Positions 17,543-26,639 are shown, counted from the first letter of the stretch. The stretch is 64,000 nucleotides of DNA from JACVRX01 sp963819885 (GCA_963819885.1 CAWFXV010000008.1:1-64000), one strand, 5' to 3'. Notes: generated by a model from the sequence alone, not told the origin. Numbers and translations are program-made.

Positions 17543-17917
17543 ATGTCTGATGATGCGGTGGCCGATGAGATCTTCGCCATCGGTTCGCAGATCCGCTACG
17601 TGGCTTTCGGCAGGGGCCAGGACGTTGTCCTGCGCGAGCGGGCAGGGCTGGTCGATGCCTCGTCAAGCGAGTCCGACCGTTACGAGGAGCTGCTGGTCAA
17701 TCCGACCCTCTTGAAGCTGGCTGGTCAGCGCGGTGAGATCGACTGCGGTGGTTTGCGCTATCTGGTCGTGGCCTACGGGAACTTCTGGCAGCTGGTGATC
17801 CCGACGGGCCCCGCGAGTCATGTGTCGGTGTCGGTCGAGTTGGACGCTGATCCAATCGCGGCCGCAAGCAGAGTCGTTTCGGTCGTCGAAGGGCACGCGG
17901 ATCACGCGGGAACGTAG
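17543..17917 (+). CDS. Small Roadblock-like hypothetical protein
   Basis: 124 aa, ATG after AGGGG. Pattern of strands and helices (IRYVAFGRGQDVVLRERAG, TLLKLAGQRGEIDCGG, LRYLVVAYGNFWQLVIP, HVSVSVE, then a C-terminal helix) resembles the Roadblock/LC7 or profilin-like sensor folds, but no diagnostic motif confirms it. Located 76 bases upstream of the subtilase gene in the same direction. It could be a regulator of that cluster, but the link is only positional. Confidence 0.5.
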   Translation: MSDDAVADEIFAIGSQIRYVAFGRGQDVVLRERAGLVDASSSESDRYEELLVNPTLLKLAGQRGEIDCGGLRYLVVAYGNFWQLVIPTGPASHVSVSVELDADPIAAASRVVSVVEGHADHAGT

Positions 17918-17993
17918 TTCGGCGGTGGGCAGAAGTGTGGTGTGGACACGGCGGCCCTGCAAGGATCAAAGATGCGGGTAGGGAGGGGGGCGC

Positions 17994-19952
17994 ATGGGGG
18001 ACGAAGCCAGCTGGGCGGATCGGGTCTTGGTCGCGCTAGCACAGCTTGCGTCAAGCCCGGTCGAGCAGCCGACTGAAATCACGACGAAAACCGACAAAGA
18101 CGCCGCGGACGCTGGCGCTCCCGAGGGAGCGGTCCTGGAAGAGGTGGCGCTTCAGTTTGCGGACCGCTTTGCCGCCGAGGACCGCGTCTATGAGGGCTTG
18201 ATTGACGACGCCAAGCCGGCCTGGCACCTCAAGGTGCGTGAGGCGATCGATGCGCTGAAGAAGAAACGGCTCGTCTCGCGCGGGCCCGACCTGGCCCTGA
18301 CGAAGACGGGTCGAGGGGCGGTCCAGACTGCTCGAGATCGGCTCGCCAAGGAGGCCGAAAGTCGATCCCCCGAGCTGCTGTCCGAAGCGACCGGCCCGCC
18401 ACGTTTGATGCTGTCCGGTGTGCTTGCCGCACCACTACGCGAGAGCGCAAGCACGGCCATCGGTGTGACGCCCACCGAGGACGATGTCGAGCTGACCGAA
18501 ACACCCACCGACTCCGAGGCGTCCGAGGACGAGACCAGCGAACCGCCGACCAGGGACGATCAGACGCACATCATGATCGAGCTCAACCAGCGCTACGGCC
18601 ACGGACCCGAAGGGGCCTTCAATCGGCTGCAGCGGCTGTGGGCACGGGTAACCAATGGCGAACGTCCATACCGGCTCACCGAGGAGTACGCGACCGGAGC
18701 GCTTAGCTGGTCGCAGTTGCTTTGCCTTGTCTCGGCCGATGCCACGCCTGTGGACTGGTCCCAGCGCGCGATCTTCCGGGTCTGGCCGGACTTCGAGGTA
18801 AAGCCGCATATTGACGCTTCCATCGTCACCGTCAAGGCGGATGCAGCGCACCGATCCTTCAACTGCTACGGCGACGACATCGTCTGGGCGGTCGTGGACT
18901 CAGGCATCGACGAGGAGCACCCGCACTTCAAGGGCTACGGCACGTTGAGCGATCCCGCGGTCAAGGACTTGCACCGTACGTTTAGTGGAACCGCGGACCC
19001 GATCTCCGAAGGTGCCCTGACCGACGATATGGGTCACGGAACGCACGTCGCGGGCATCATTGCCGGCGGCCTGGACAGCTGGGCGGAAGGGTCCGACGAC
19101 AAGGTGGTCGTGACTCAGGAGCGCTACAACGTGGCGGACCCGGACAACCCCTTCCACCAACCACGGAAGGTCAAAGACCCGAGGGCCAAGCTCGTCGGGA
19201 TGGCGCCGCGGGCCAAACTCGTGAGCCTGAAGGTGCTCGACCGCGGGGGCAGCGCCGGGGAGCGGGCCGGGCGCGTGATCCAGGCGCTGGCGTACATACG
19301 CGAGATCAACGCGGCCAGTGACAAGCTGCCGCGGATCCACGGGGTCAACCTGAGCCTGGGCTACGACTTCGACCCGGAGTGGTTCGCCTGTGGCCGCAGC
19401 CCGCTGTGCCAGGAGGTTGACAAGCTGGTGCGAACAGGTGTGGTCGTCGTCGCGGCCGCCGGTAACTCGGGGTACGGCAGGATCGCCACACAGTTTCGAG
19501 CGCCACAGAACTTCAGCTTTGGGATGACGATCAACGATCCGGGCAACGCCGAGCGAGCGATCACAGTCGGGTCGACGCACCGTGACTCTCCGCATGGCTA
19601 CGGGGTCTCGTACTTCTCGTCCCGCGGACCCACCGGGGACGGTCGCCGCAAGCCCGATCTTGTGGCTCCAGGAGAGCGGATAACGTCGGCAGCGGCGGGT
19701 GCCTTGAAGGCACCCGTCAACCTCGAGCTCGCGCATGATGCGGCCGTGTACGTCGAGTCGAGCGGGACGAGCATGGCGGCTCCCCACGTGTCGGGTGCCA
19801 TCGCCGCATTCCTGTCCGTCCGACGGGAGTTCGTCGGCCGCCCAGACGACGTGAAGCGGATCTTCGTCGAGTCCGCCACGCCCCTGGGACGTGACCCGAC
19901 CTTTGAGGGCGGCGGTCTCCTGGACCTCATGCGCGCTCTGCAGGCGGTGTGA
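17994..19952 (+). CDS. Subtilisin-like serine protease (S8) with N-terminal winged-helix domain
   Basis: 652 aa, no signal peptide, so probably cytoplasmic. Residues 45-120 look like a winged helix of Mrr-N type (AWHLKVREAIDALKKKRLVSRG). Residues 190-285 are a propeptide/linker. The S8 domain has D302 (AVVDSGID), H348 (GHGTHVAG), oxyanion Asn (AAAGNSGYG) and S593 (SSGTSMAAPHVSG). A complete catalytic set is present, so it should be active. Gene context (hydrolase 38 bases downstream, then FHA and motif-bearing genes) suggests an intracellular effector protease rather than a secreted degradative enzyme. Confidence 0.9.
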   Translation: MGDEASWADRVLVALAQLASSPVEQPTEITTKTDKDAADAGAPEGAVLEEVALQFADRFAAEDRVYEGLIDDAKPAWHLKVREAIDALKKKRLVSRGPDLALTKTGRGAVQTARDRLAKEAESRSPELLSEATGPPRLMLSGVLAAPLRESASTAIGVTPTEDDVELTETPTDSEASEDETSEPPTRDDQTHIMIELNQRYGHGPEGAFNRLQRLWARVTNGERPYRLTEEYATGALSWSQLLCLVSADATPVDWSQRAIFRVWPDFEVKPHIDASIVTVKADAAHRSFNCYGDDIVWAVVDSGIDEEHPHFKGYGTLSDPAVKDLHRTFSGTADPISEGALTDDMGHGTHVAGIIAGGLDSWAEGSDDKVVVTQERYNVADPDNPFHQPRKVKDPRAKLVGMAPRAKLVSLKVLDRGGSAGERAGRVIQALAYIREINAASDKLPRIHGVNLSLGYDFDPEWFACGRSPLCQEVDKLVRTGVVVVAAAGNSGYGRIATQFRAPQNFSFGMTINDPGNAERAITVGSTHRDSPHGYGVSYFSSRGPTGDGRRKPDLVAPGERITSAAAGALKAPVNLELAHDAAVYVESSGTSMAAPHVSGAIAAFLSVRREFVGRPDDVKRIFVESATPLGRDPTFEGGGLLDLMRALQAV

Positions 19953-19989
19953 CTGATCAACGCCAATCATCTGTGACCGGAGGACCACA

Positions 19990-21370
19990 ATGTCGGACAC
20001 CATCGCGGGACTGCCGTTCTGGCAACTCACCTTCGACAAGGACGGCGACATCGACCAAGCCGCGACGAGGGCCGTCGTCGACGAGATCATGTCCAAGAGG
20101 GTCACCGATCTCGTGGTTTTCTCGCACGGCTGGAACAGCAGCCAGGCCACGGCCAGGCGGCTCTACGAGCGCTTCTTCGAGACAATGGCGCCGCAGCTTG
20201 CTCAGGCAACTCGTCCGACGACTGCCGGATTCGTCGGGGTGTTCTGGCCGTCGCAGCGATGGTCGGACGAGCCGATTCCGGATTTCGCGGACCGGGATGC
20301 CGACTCCGGTTCAGGTGGTGGCGGCGCGGCGGGCCTGGAACCCGCCGGAGGCGAGATCGTCCTGTCCGATCCTCGCCTTGATCCCCAGACGCTCGATCAG
20401 CTCAAGGAGCTCTTCCCCACGGGGGCCGACCAGCTTGACCGGATGGCCGAGCTGTTGGCCGGCGAACCGACCGCGGCCGCGGTGAGCGACTTCTTCAACC
20501 AGATGAAGGACTTTGCCGCGGTCACGTCGGAGGGTACAGACGACGGCGAGGGCGATACGCCGTCGGACACCGGTGCCGGGCCTCGAATGTTGGAGGACGA
20601 GGACACCGAGCTGTTCCAACGCTATGTCGACGGCCTCAGCGAGTCCGGAGTAGTCGTCGAGGACTTCTCCGGGTGGAGCCGCTGGGATCGGCAGCGGTCT
20701 GGCCAAGATCTGGCACGGAGCAAAGGAGGCCCTGCGCCAGCTCACCTACTGGCAGATGAAGAATCGAGCCGGCGTAGTCGGCAAGAACGGGCTGGGCCGG
20801 TTCGTCGCGCGGCTGCGCGGCACGGCCCCGCAAGTGCGGGTGCACCTGGTGGGCCACAGCTTCGGCGCCCGCGTGGTTTCGTACGCTCTCGCCGGACTCC
20901 CGGACAGCGCATCTCCGTCGCCGGTCAAGTCGGTGACCTTGCTGCAAGGGGCATTCTCGCACTACGCCTTCGCCGACCCGCATCCGTTCGACGCGAACCG
21001 CAAGGGCGCGCTGGCCGGGCGGCTGAGCCGCATCGACGGTCCGCTCACGGTCTGCTTTTCCACTCACGACGGGGCCGTGGGCACGTTCTATCCGTTGGCC
21101 TCGTTGGCCGCCCGAGACGACTCGGCGGCACTGATCAAGCCGTCCGTGCGGTGGGGCGGCATGGGCGCCGACGGCGCCCAAGGCGTTAACGCCGATGTCG
21201 CGACGATCCAAGCCGTTGGGGGCAGCTACCCGTTCGGCGACGGCAAAGCACTGAACATCGACGCATCCGACGTGGTCAAGAACGGCCCCGCGCCGATTGG
21301 CGCACACAGCGACATCGTGCATCCTGAACTGACCTGGGTCGTACTTTCCGGCGGGCGCATCGTCGGCTGA
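19990..21370 (+). CDS. Alpha/beta-hydrolase (lipase/esterase-like), one frameshift
   Basis: About 460 aa when the frame change near 20690 is bridged. N-terminal half: LVVFSHGWNSSQATARRLYERF (oxyanion region), then an acidic Gly-rich insert (about residues 105-220). After the shift it reads GLAKIWHGAKEALRQLTYWQMK and RFVARLRG. The nucleophile elbow GHSFGARVVSYAL has Ser at 20868-20870; STHDGAVGTFYPL and a late AHSDIVHPE supply the probable Asp and His. Start ATG 19990 is 37 bases after the subtilase stop, with AGGACC upstream. The single indel (CGCTGGGATCGG) may be a sequence error. Confidence 0.8.
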
Positions 21371-21393
21371 CCATTACTCAGATGGCGTCTGCT

Positions 21394-22087
21394 TCAAGAC
21401 GCCAACAGCTGGTCGAGGGTGAGACCAGTAATGCGTGCGTCCTCGGCTGCCGGTAACCGCTGCGGGGCGATGGATTCGAGAGCACGATCCGGTCCAGGTA
21501 TTGCTCCTAGTTGCCTGAGTCCGTCTAGTTCGTCCTTGACCAGCAATGCAACCCGCTTCTGGTCAGCTGGCGTCAGGTCACGGCAGTTCCAGGCCCGGGC
21601 GATCGCCTCCGTACGGCGGCTCGCGAAGGTGTCCTGCTGGCCGCGGATGAACGCCTCGCCGGCTTCGCGAATCAAGGTGTCGATCTCAGGCAAGCGTCAG
21701 TCGTCACGGTCAGGACGGCATTCGACTCGCATCACCAAATAGTCGATGCCGGTGGGGAGATTCGCGTCGCCATGCGCTGGTTGAAGCCGCAATGCTGGTA
21801 CAACGCGGCTTCGATCTCGACTGTGCCACCGTTGAACGGCACCAGCGGCGTGATCGGAAATCCAGCCTGGCCCCGGGCGTCGTCCAGTCCTGGGGAGGCC
21901 GAGCGAACGTGGCGAACGTGGTCGGCTCGGCGCCGACGAAGCTGAGCGAAACGCCGCCGTGTAGCGCGGGGAAGTGGGTGGCCCCATGATTTCTGCTGGG
22001 CCAGGAAGCCCTCGGCCAGCCAGAGCCGTAGATATCCGGTGTGCGGATGAACCGGCGCGTTCGAGGCACCCAGCGGATGGCGGTCAT
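21394..22087 (-). pseudogene. Heavily frameshifted reverse-strand gene, family unknown
   Basis: Reading the reverse strand from ATG 22087 gives MTAIRW, then in other frames GASNAPVHPHTGYLRLWLAE, HFPALHGGVSLSFVGAEP, FPITPLVPFNGGTVEIEAAL and GIDYLVMRVECRPDRDD. Next comes a TGA at 21697-21699, where TGG would give DRDDWRLPEIDTLI. The frame continues to 21394 as a helical tail (TFASRRTEAIARAWN, LVKDELDGLRQLGA, GLTLDQLLAS). The tail also exists as a 99-aa frame from TTG 21693. At least four indels and one nonsense change disrupt what reads as one protein, and material seems missing near 21770. It lies between the hydrolase and the FHA gene. The function is unknown. Confidence 0.6.
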
Positions 22088-22206
22088 GTGCTATGCGTCG
22101 TGACAGCCTCAAATGACTGGCGCTTCCGTGAGGGGAGGCGGATGCTCGAGTGATACGAACCGACGGTCCCTGCGCTGGCGGTCGCACACTTGTCGCGGGA
22201 GGGTCC

Positions 22207-23037
22207 ATGGCCGCCAACCGATCGGCGCAGGAGTGCCGGTTCACGGTCGTGCAAGGGCCGGCGCCGGGATCGAGCTTCGCTATCCCTGCCGGCCGTTCGG
22301 AGATCGGCCGGCAGGTCGGGATGCCGATCCAGCTAACTGACGCAACAGTGAGCCGCCGGCACGCCGAGATCTCCCGCTCTGCGGCAGGCGTAACCGTCGT
22401 AGACCTCGGGTCGGCGAATGGCACCTTCGTCAACCGCGTGCGATTGAAGGGCCCACGCGAGCTTCGTGATGGCGACGAGTTGCGGCTGGGTGCAGTTGTC
22501 CTGCGCTTCTCTACGGGAGCCGCACCGACGGGTACCGTGCCAATTCCTCCGCCCACCGCCGAGGCCGCAAGCCGGCCGACCGTGCCGTCGTTCGGCGACG
22601 TGCGGGGTCCGGTCCAGACAGGGGGTGGCCAGCAGTACAGCGCGGGCAGGGACCAATACGTCGCGGGCAAAGATCAGTACCTCGACCAGAGCGTCAACGT
22701 GCAGGACGACTACGATCCGTGGGACGAGCTCTTCCAGGGCAGGGGCCTGGGTCGCGCGCTGATGGCCATTGGCGGCTTGATCGCGCTGATCGGCTTCGGC
22801 ATGTGGATGTACGTGATCTTCTCGGGGTTCGGAGGGAGCGTCTCCGACCCGTTCGGGATAGAACTGGTCCCGGGAGTACCCATGGGCGTCGTTGGCTTCG
22901 TCGCCTTCGGGGCTGGCGGCGTCCTCGCCGCTATCGGCAGCGGCATGTCGAAGTCGGCCCGCAAGCGGGAGGAACGCCTTCGCCGCGAACGTGGGCGGCA
23001 ACCGGTGGCGAGGAAGCGGCGCGATGGACGCAGATGA
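22207..23037 (+). CDS. FHA-domain membrane protein with QYxAG[RK]D heptad motif
   Basis: 276 aa. Residues 8-100 are an FHA domain (SEIGRQVG, TVSRRHAEI, DLGSANGTFVNRVRL), which binds phosphothreonine peptides. Residues 129-162 carry GPVQTGGGQQY followed by heptads QYSAGRD and QYVAGKD. Two transmembrane helices follow at about 190-212 and 228-248, then a basic tail. Start ATG 22207 has GGGAGGG upstream. The next gene starts within its end and shares the same heptad motif, so the two proteins probably associate or assemble through it. No Ser/Thr kinase gene is nearby. Confidence 0.8.
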   Translation: MAANRSAQECRFTVVQGPAPGSSFAIPAGRSEIGRQVGMPIQLTDATVSRRHAEISRSAAGVTVVDLGSANGTFVNRVRLKGPRELRDGDELRLGAVVLRFSTGAAPTGTVPIPPPTAEAASRPTVPSFGDVRGPVQTGGGQQYSAGRDQYVAGKDQYLDQSVNVQDDYDPWDELFQGRGLGRALMAIGGLIALIGFGMWMYVIFSGFGGSVSDPFGIELVPGVPMGVVGFVAFGAGGVLAAIGSGMSKSARKREERLRRERGRQPVARKRRDGRR

Positions 23038-23452
23038 CCGGTTCGGCGATGTCGTCGGGCCGGTGCAGACCGGCGGCGGCGTGCAGTACACGGCTGGCCG
23101 CGACCAGTACGTGGCTCACGGGGACCAGTACGTCGCGGGACGCGACCAGGTGGTGCAGACCGGACCAGCCGAGATGCTCGCTGAGCTGGCGTCAATTCGG
23201 CAGGCGCTCGGCGAGCTGAGGCTTACCGCGGCAGAGCGAAACGGCGTCGAAGCCGACGTTGCCGCAATGGAGGCCGCCGCGCGGGCTGACGAACCCGATG
23301 CAAGTGCGCTCCGTCAGCGCTTGGAGTCGCTCACCAGCACGCTGAAGGATGCAGGGGCGCTGGCGTCGGCAGGCTCGACACTGGTCGACTCGATCGCGAA
23401 GCTCGCCCGCTGGCTCGGCCCGTTGGGCGCAGGGGTCCTCAGCATGCTGTGA
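23024..23452 (+). CDS. Small protein with N-terminal amyloid-like heptad motif and C-terminal helical domain
   Basis: 142 aa. Residues 7-45 contain FGDVVGPVQTGGG and then QYTAGRD, QYVAHGD, QYVAGRD, nearly the same as residues 129-160 of the FHA protein. Residues 50-115 form helices (MLAELASIRQALGELRLTAAE, LRQRLESLTSTLKDAG). The end is hydrophobic and amphipathic (DSIAKLARWLGPLGAGVLSML), possibly membrane-active. Start has GAGGAAG upstream and overlaps the FHA gene by 14 bases. Architecture recalls bacterial proteins where a short amyloid signalling motif recruits an effector, but this is inference from composition and pairing. Confidence 0.7.
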   Translation: MDADDRFGDVVGPVQTGGGVQYTAGRDQYVAHGDQYVAGRDQVVQTGPAEMLAELASIRQALGELRLTAAERNGVEADVAAMEAAARADEPDASALRQRLESLTSTLKDAGALASAGSTLVDSIAKLARWLGPLGAGVLSML

Positions 23453-23599
23453 AAGGCCGCGTCGGCGGCCGGAAAGCCCGCGTGTACCGCCAGCACCGGT
23501 CACATACCGTCATCTCATCCACATGGTTTGGCAACCCGCTGGCCGTGCGTCCGCTGGCGGGGGAGATCGGGGGATGGTCGCGTTCGTAGGGTTGCCGAT

Positions 23600-24037
23600 A
23601 TGCGTGTAGGTGACAGTGCGACCCGCACCCGCCTGGTGCGGACGAACGACATCGAGCTCTTCACCGAGATCACGGGTGACCGGAACCCTCTGCACTACGA
23701 CGCCGAACTCGCTGCCCGCAGCCGCTTCGGCGGAATCGTCGTGCAGGGAGGGGTCACCAGCGGCCTACTCAACGCTCTTGTTGCCGAAGACCTGCCGGGC
23801 CCGGGCAGCGTGTTTCTCCACGTCGAGTGGAGCTTCCGTGCACCGGTGCGGCCGGGCGACGTCATCACCGCAAACGCGGAGGTGACCAGCATGCGCGGCG
23901 ACAAGCCGATCGTGACCCTGGCCACCAGCATCGTCAACCAGGACGGTGTGGTGGTGCTCGACGGCACCGCCATCGTTTGGCGCGACCCCACCGTCGCCGC
24001 TTCCGCCGACCCAGGATCCGCGCCTGCAGCGGGCTGA
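23600..24037 (+). CDS. MaoC-like (R)-specific enoyl-CoA hydratase
   Basis: 145 aa, single hot-dog fold. FTEITGDRNPLHYD supplies the catalytic Asp and His of the MaoC/PhaJ family, followed by GGIVVQGGVTSGLLNALV. Hydrates trans-2-enoyl-CoA to (R)-3-hydroxyacyl-CoA. Length fits the family. Start at ATG 23600; an upstream in-frame start would add Arg-rich residues. It stands alone with no fatty acid genes beside it, so its pathway is undefined. Confidence 0.85.
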   Translation: MRVGDSATRTRLVRTNDIELFTEITGDRNPLHYDAELAARSRFGGIVVQGGVTSGLLNALVAEDLPGPGSVFLHVEWSFRAPVRPGDVITANAEVTSMRGDKPIVTLATSIVNQDGVVVLDGTAIVWRDPTVAASADPGSAPAAG

Positions 24038-24200
24038 AGCAAGCGCACCAACCTGGGGCGAGTTGTTGAATGTGCTCCGTCCGGCGCCATCAAGTGGCAC
24101 AATCCGGTGCCCGTGATATCGCCGAGGATCGGCCGCGGACGCAGCAATCGGCAAAGAACTGCGACCTTGGTCGATCCCCACAACGAAGCCGAAGAAGGCC

Positions 24201-24908
24201 GTGCGCCGTAGAACTCGCGTGGACCAGCAGTCTCCCCTTCTGGGCGGAACGTCCCCGTCGTGGATTCGGGTCATCCTGGACACGGTCACGCTGTGGTGGG
24301 AACGACGTCGCCAGTTTCGCCGTCAACACCACGCCGACCAGCGGCGTTCGCGGCTCTGGATCCCAGTCCTGTGCGGTCTCGTTGTGCTGGCTGGCGGGCT
24401 GCTCGTCCGGGCCGGAATCAGGTCGGCTGATCCCGTCCTCGACGCCGCGGCCACTCCGGCTCTGACCCCTAGCTCCGAGCAACAGGACGATCTGACCGGG
24501 CCAGCCAGCCGCTCGCCAGGCGAGCCCAGCCGTGCGAACTCGGACCGAGCGGCATCACTGGCCCGGGCCGCCGCCGGTGCCGAGATAGCAGCTCGGGCCG
24601 ACATCGACGTGTCCGCTCGAGCAGCGATTGCGCTGCGGGAAGGGAAGATCGACGGTCGGGTCCTGGTCGTGCTTGCCTCGCTGGCAACGGCTGACCTGAT
24701 CACAGCCGTGGACGTGCCGCCAACCGGCGGAACCGCCGAAGTCGAGAATCTGGAAATGGGCGTCGTCGATGTCGACCGGGTTCTCGACTGGTTGCACATC
24801 CAGAGCAGGCTCAGCCCCGACCGGATAGAGGTTCGCCGCGAGTCCTCGGTCGCCTATCTGGTACTCATCTACGACACACCTGAACCGCCCGGACTCTTTC
24901 CGTCGTAG
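24201..24908 (+). CDS. Single-pass membrane-anchored hypothetical protein
   Basis: 235 aa, GTG start with GAAGAAGG upstream. Basic cytoplasmic N-terminus, one transmembrane helix at about residues 53-72 (LWIPVLCGLVVLAGGLLVRAG), then a Ser/Ala-rich linker and an extracellular domain (about 110-235) with RVLVVLASLATADLITAVDVPP. No family recognised. Only 32 bases separate it from the DUF4397 gene and then the sortase gene, so it is probably part of the same surface operon. Confidence 0.6.
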   Translation: MRRRTRVDQQSPLLGGTSPSWIRVILDTVTLWWERRRQFRRQHHADQRRSRLWIPVLCGLVVLAGGLLVRAGIRSADPVLDAAATPALTPSSEQQDDLTGPASRSPGEPSRANSDRAASLARAAAGAEIAARADIDVSARAAIALREGKIDGRVLVVLASLATADLITAVDVPPTGGTAEVENLEMGVVDVDRVLDWLHIQSRLSPDRIEVRRESSVAYLVLIYDTPEPPGLFPS

Positions 24909-24940
24909 CAACTGTCCGTTCTCTACCCCTGGGGGACCCA

Positions 24941-25777
24941 ATGATTCGTGCCACTGCACGCATCGCGATCGTCGTCCTGTCGTTGGCTCTCAGCACGCTT
25001 TGCCTCGGCATCACGGCGTCCGCCGCGTCCGACGACGTCGGCTATCTGAGACTCGCCCACCTATCGCCTGACACCCCAAAGGTGGACGTCTACGTCGCGT
25101 CGTTCGGCAGTGAAGACCAACCGACCGTCCTTCGAAGCGTTGGGTACGGCGCCTTTTCTCCGTACCAGCCGGTTCCCGCCGGGTCCTACACGATCGCCAT
25201 GCGGCTGGAAGGGGCTCCCGCGAGCGAGCCACCGGTGCTTTCCACGACTATCCAGCTCGAGGCCCACACCGCCGCCACCGTGGTCGGGATGGGTGAGAAC
25301 ACCGAGCTGGCGTTGGTCACGATCACCGACGGCATGGAGTTGCCCGGCGCAGGCAAGACCAAGGTTCGGGTCATCCAGGCTGCCATGTCTGTGCCGGCCG
25401 TCGACTCGGTCGAGGTCGCTGGCTCCGAGGTGGCAAGCGATCTCGCCTTCACCGAGTACAGCAACTACAGCGATGTCGCAGCTGGCGCTACCACTGTCCA
25501 GGCCAGCGCCGGTTCCGAAACCGCTGAGCAGTCGGCAGACCTGGTTGCCGGCGGCACATACACCGTCGTCGTCCAAGACGTTGAATCGGGCATCGGTGTG
25601 CTGGCGATCCAGGACTTCGCTGCTGCGAACGAGATCCCGACCGGAGGCGTCGAGGCCGGACTCGGTGGCTCTGCGGGTGGACTTGCTGATTCGTGGGCCT
25701 TCGTGGCGCTGGCCCTGGCCATCGCCGCGATTGCCGGTCTCGCTGTGACCCGCCGGCCCCGGGCAGGGAGCCGTTGA
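24941..25777 (+). CDS. DUF4397 surface protein with C-terminal anchor
   Basis: 278 aa. Signal peptide at 1-29 (cleavage after TASA). DUF4397 beta domain from about 33 (YLRLAHLSPDTPKVDVYV) to about 150, with a second repeat-like half to about 225. The C-terminus has IPTGG, then a Gly-rich linker, a hydrophobic helix (SWAFVALALAIAAIAGLAV) and a basic tail, the layout of a cell-wall sorting signal. The sortase gene begins directly after its stop, so it is the likely substrate. Exported and probably wall- or membrane-anchored. The role is unknown. Confidence 0.85.
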   Translation: MIRATARIAIVVLSLALSTLCLGITASAASDDVGYLRLAHLSPDTPKVDVYVASFGSEDQPTVLRSVGYGAFSPYQPVPAGSYTIAMRLEGAPASEPPVLSTTIQLEAHTAATVVGMGENTELALVTITDGMELPGAGKTKVRVIQAAMSVPAVDSVEVAGSEVASDLAFTEYSNYSDVAAGATTVQASAGSETAEQSADLVAGGTYTVVVQDVESGIGVLAIQDFAAANEIPTGGVEAGLGGSAGGLADSWAFVALALAIAAIAGLAVTRRPRAGSR

Positions 25778-26449
25778 GTGAGCGTCCGGGCACGGCACCG
25801 ACGGAGCCGCGTCAGGCGCAGAGCGTGGTGGTCCGCTCTCCTGGTGGCGTCTGTGCTGCTTGCTGTGCCCGCTGCTGGCGCGCTGAGCGCTGATACGACC
25901 GTGCCGTCGGATCACCTCGGCACCGGGGGTGGCGCCGGGCTCGTGGAACCCCGGGCACCCACCGAGGTCCCGGGATCCGGACCGACCGAATCCGTCCAAC
26001 CTGGCCGGATCCTCATCGAGGCGATCGGCGTTTCCGCCGACGTCGAGGTCGTCGGGCTGGCCGCCGACGGAACCCTCGGCATACCGACCGATGTCGCCAC
26101 TGTGGGCTGGTTCGCCGGCAGTAGCCGGCCGGGTGAGATGGGGCCGGCGGTGATGGTGGGCCATCTGGACTCCGTCGATGGACCGGCGGTGTTTGCCCGC
26201 CTTTCGCAAGTCCGAGTCGGTGATCTCATCACGGTGGAAAACGGTGACGGATCGGCCCCAGCGTTCACCGTCTCGGCAGTGTCCCGGCATCCGAAGCGGT
26301 CCTTTCCGACGCAGGCCGTATACGGCCCGACGCCTGATGCCGAGTTGCATTTGATCACGTGCGGAGGCAGATATGACCGGGACGACGGCTACACCGACAA
26401 CGTCGTGGTGACCGCCAAGGCAGCCACCGACGAGACCATGAAGGGATAG
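25778..26449 (+). CDS. Class F sortase
   Basis: 223 aa, GTG start immediately following the DUF4397 stop. N-terminal membrane anchor at about 15-36, Pro/Gly linker, then the sortase beta barrel with catalytic H129 (MVGHLDS) and C195 (LITCGG). In most class E/F sortases an Arg follows the Tyr after the Cys motif (YRDN). Here it is YTDN, leaving R198 or R201 as candidates. Transpeptidase joining a sorting-signal protein to an acceptor on the outer face. Sits with its presumed substrate as is usual for this class. Confidence 0.88.
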   Translation: MSVRARHRRSRVRRRAWWSALLVASVLLAVPAAGALSADTTVPSDHLGTGGGAGLVEPRAPTEVPGSGPTESVQPGRILIEAIGVSADVEVVGLAADGTLGIPTDVATVGWFAGSSRPGEMGPAVMVGHLDSVDGPAVFARLSQVRVGDLITVENGDGSAPAFTVSAVSRHPKRSFPTQAVYGPTPDAELHLITCGGRYDRDDGYTDNVVVTAKAATDETMKG

Positions 26450-26639
26450 AGCAACGGCGGTTTTCTTAGCGGGCCGAGAGTTCATTCGCGCAATGCAGGA
26501 ACAGTGACTATGCCGGGTCGAGATCTGAAAAGCATGATCGAGCACGATCAACCCGTAGGATGCCAACGGTCATTCGTCCTCGGACGATTGGTGAGGCCCA
26601 CGGCTTCGTCTCTGTTGGCGTGCCGTCGGGCGGTTGGCG

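Noticed and set aside
18900..20150. 416-aa reverse-strand open frame
   Set aside because: Antisense of the subtilase, whose catalytic motifs support the plus strand. Translation is low-complexity.
25061..26566. 501-aa reverse-strand open frame
   Set aside because: Antisense to the DUF4397 and sortase genes; no domain.
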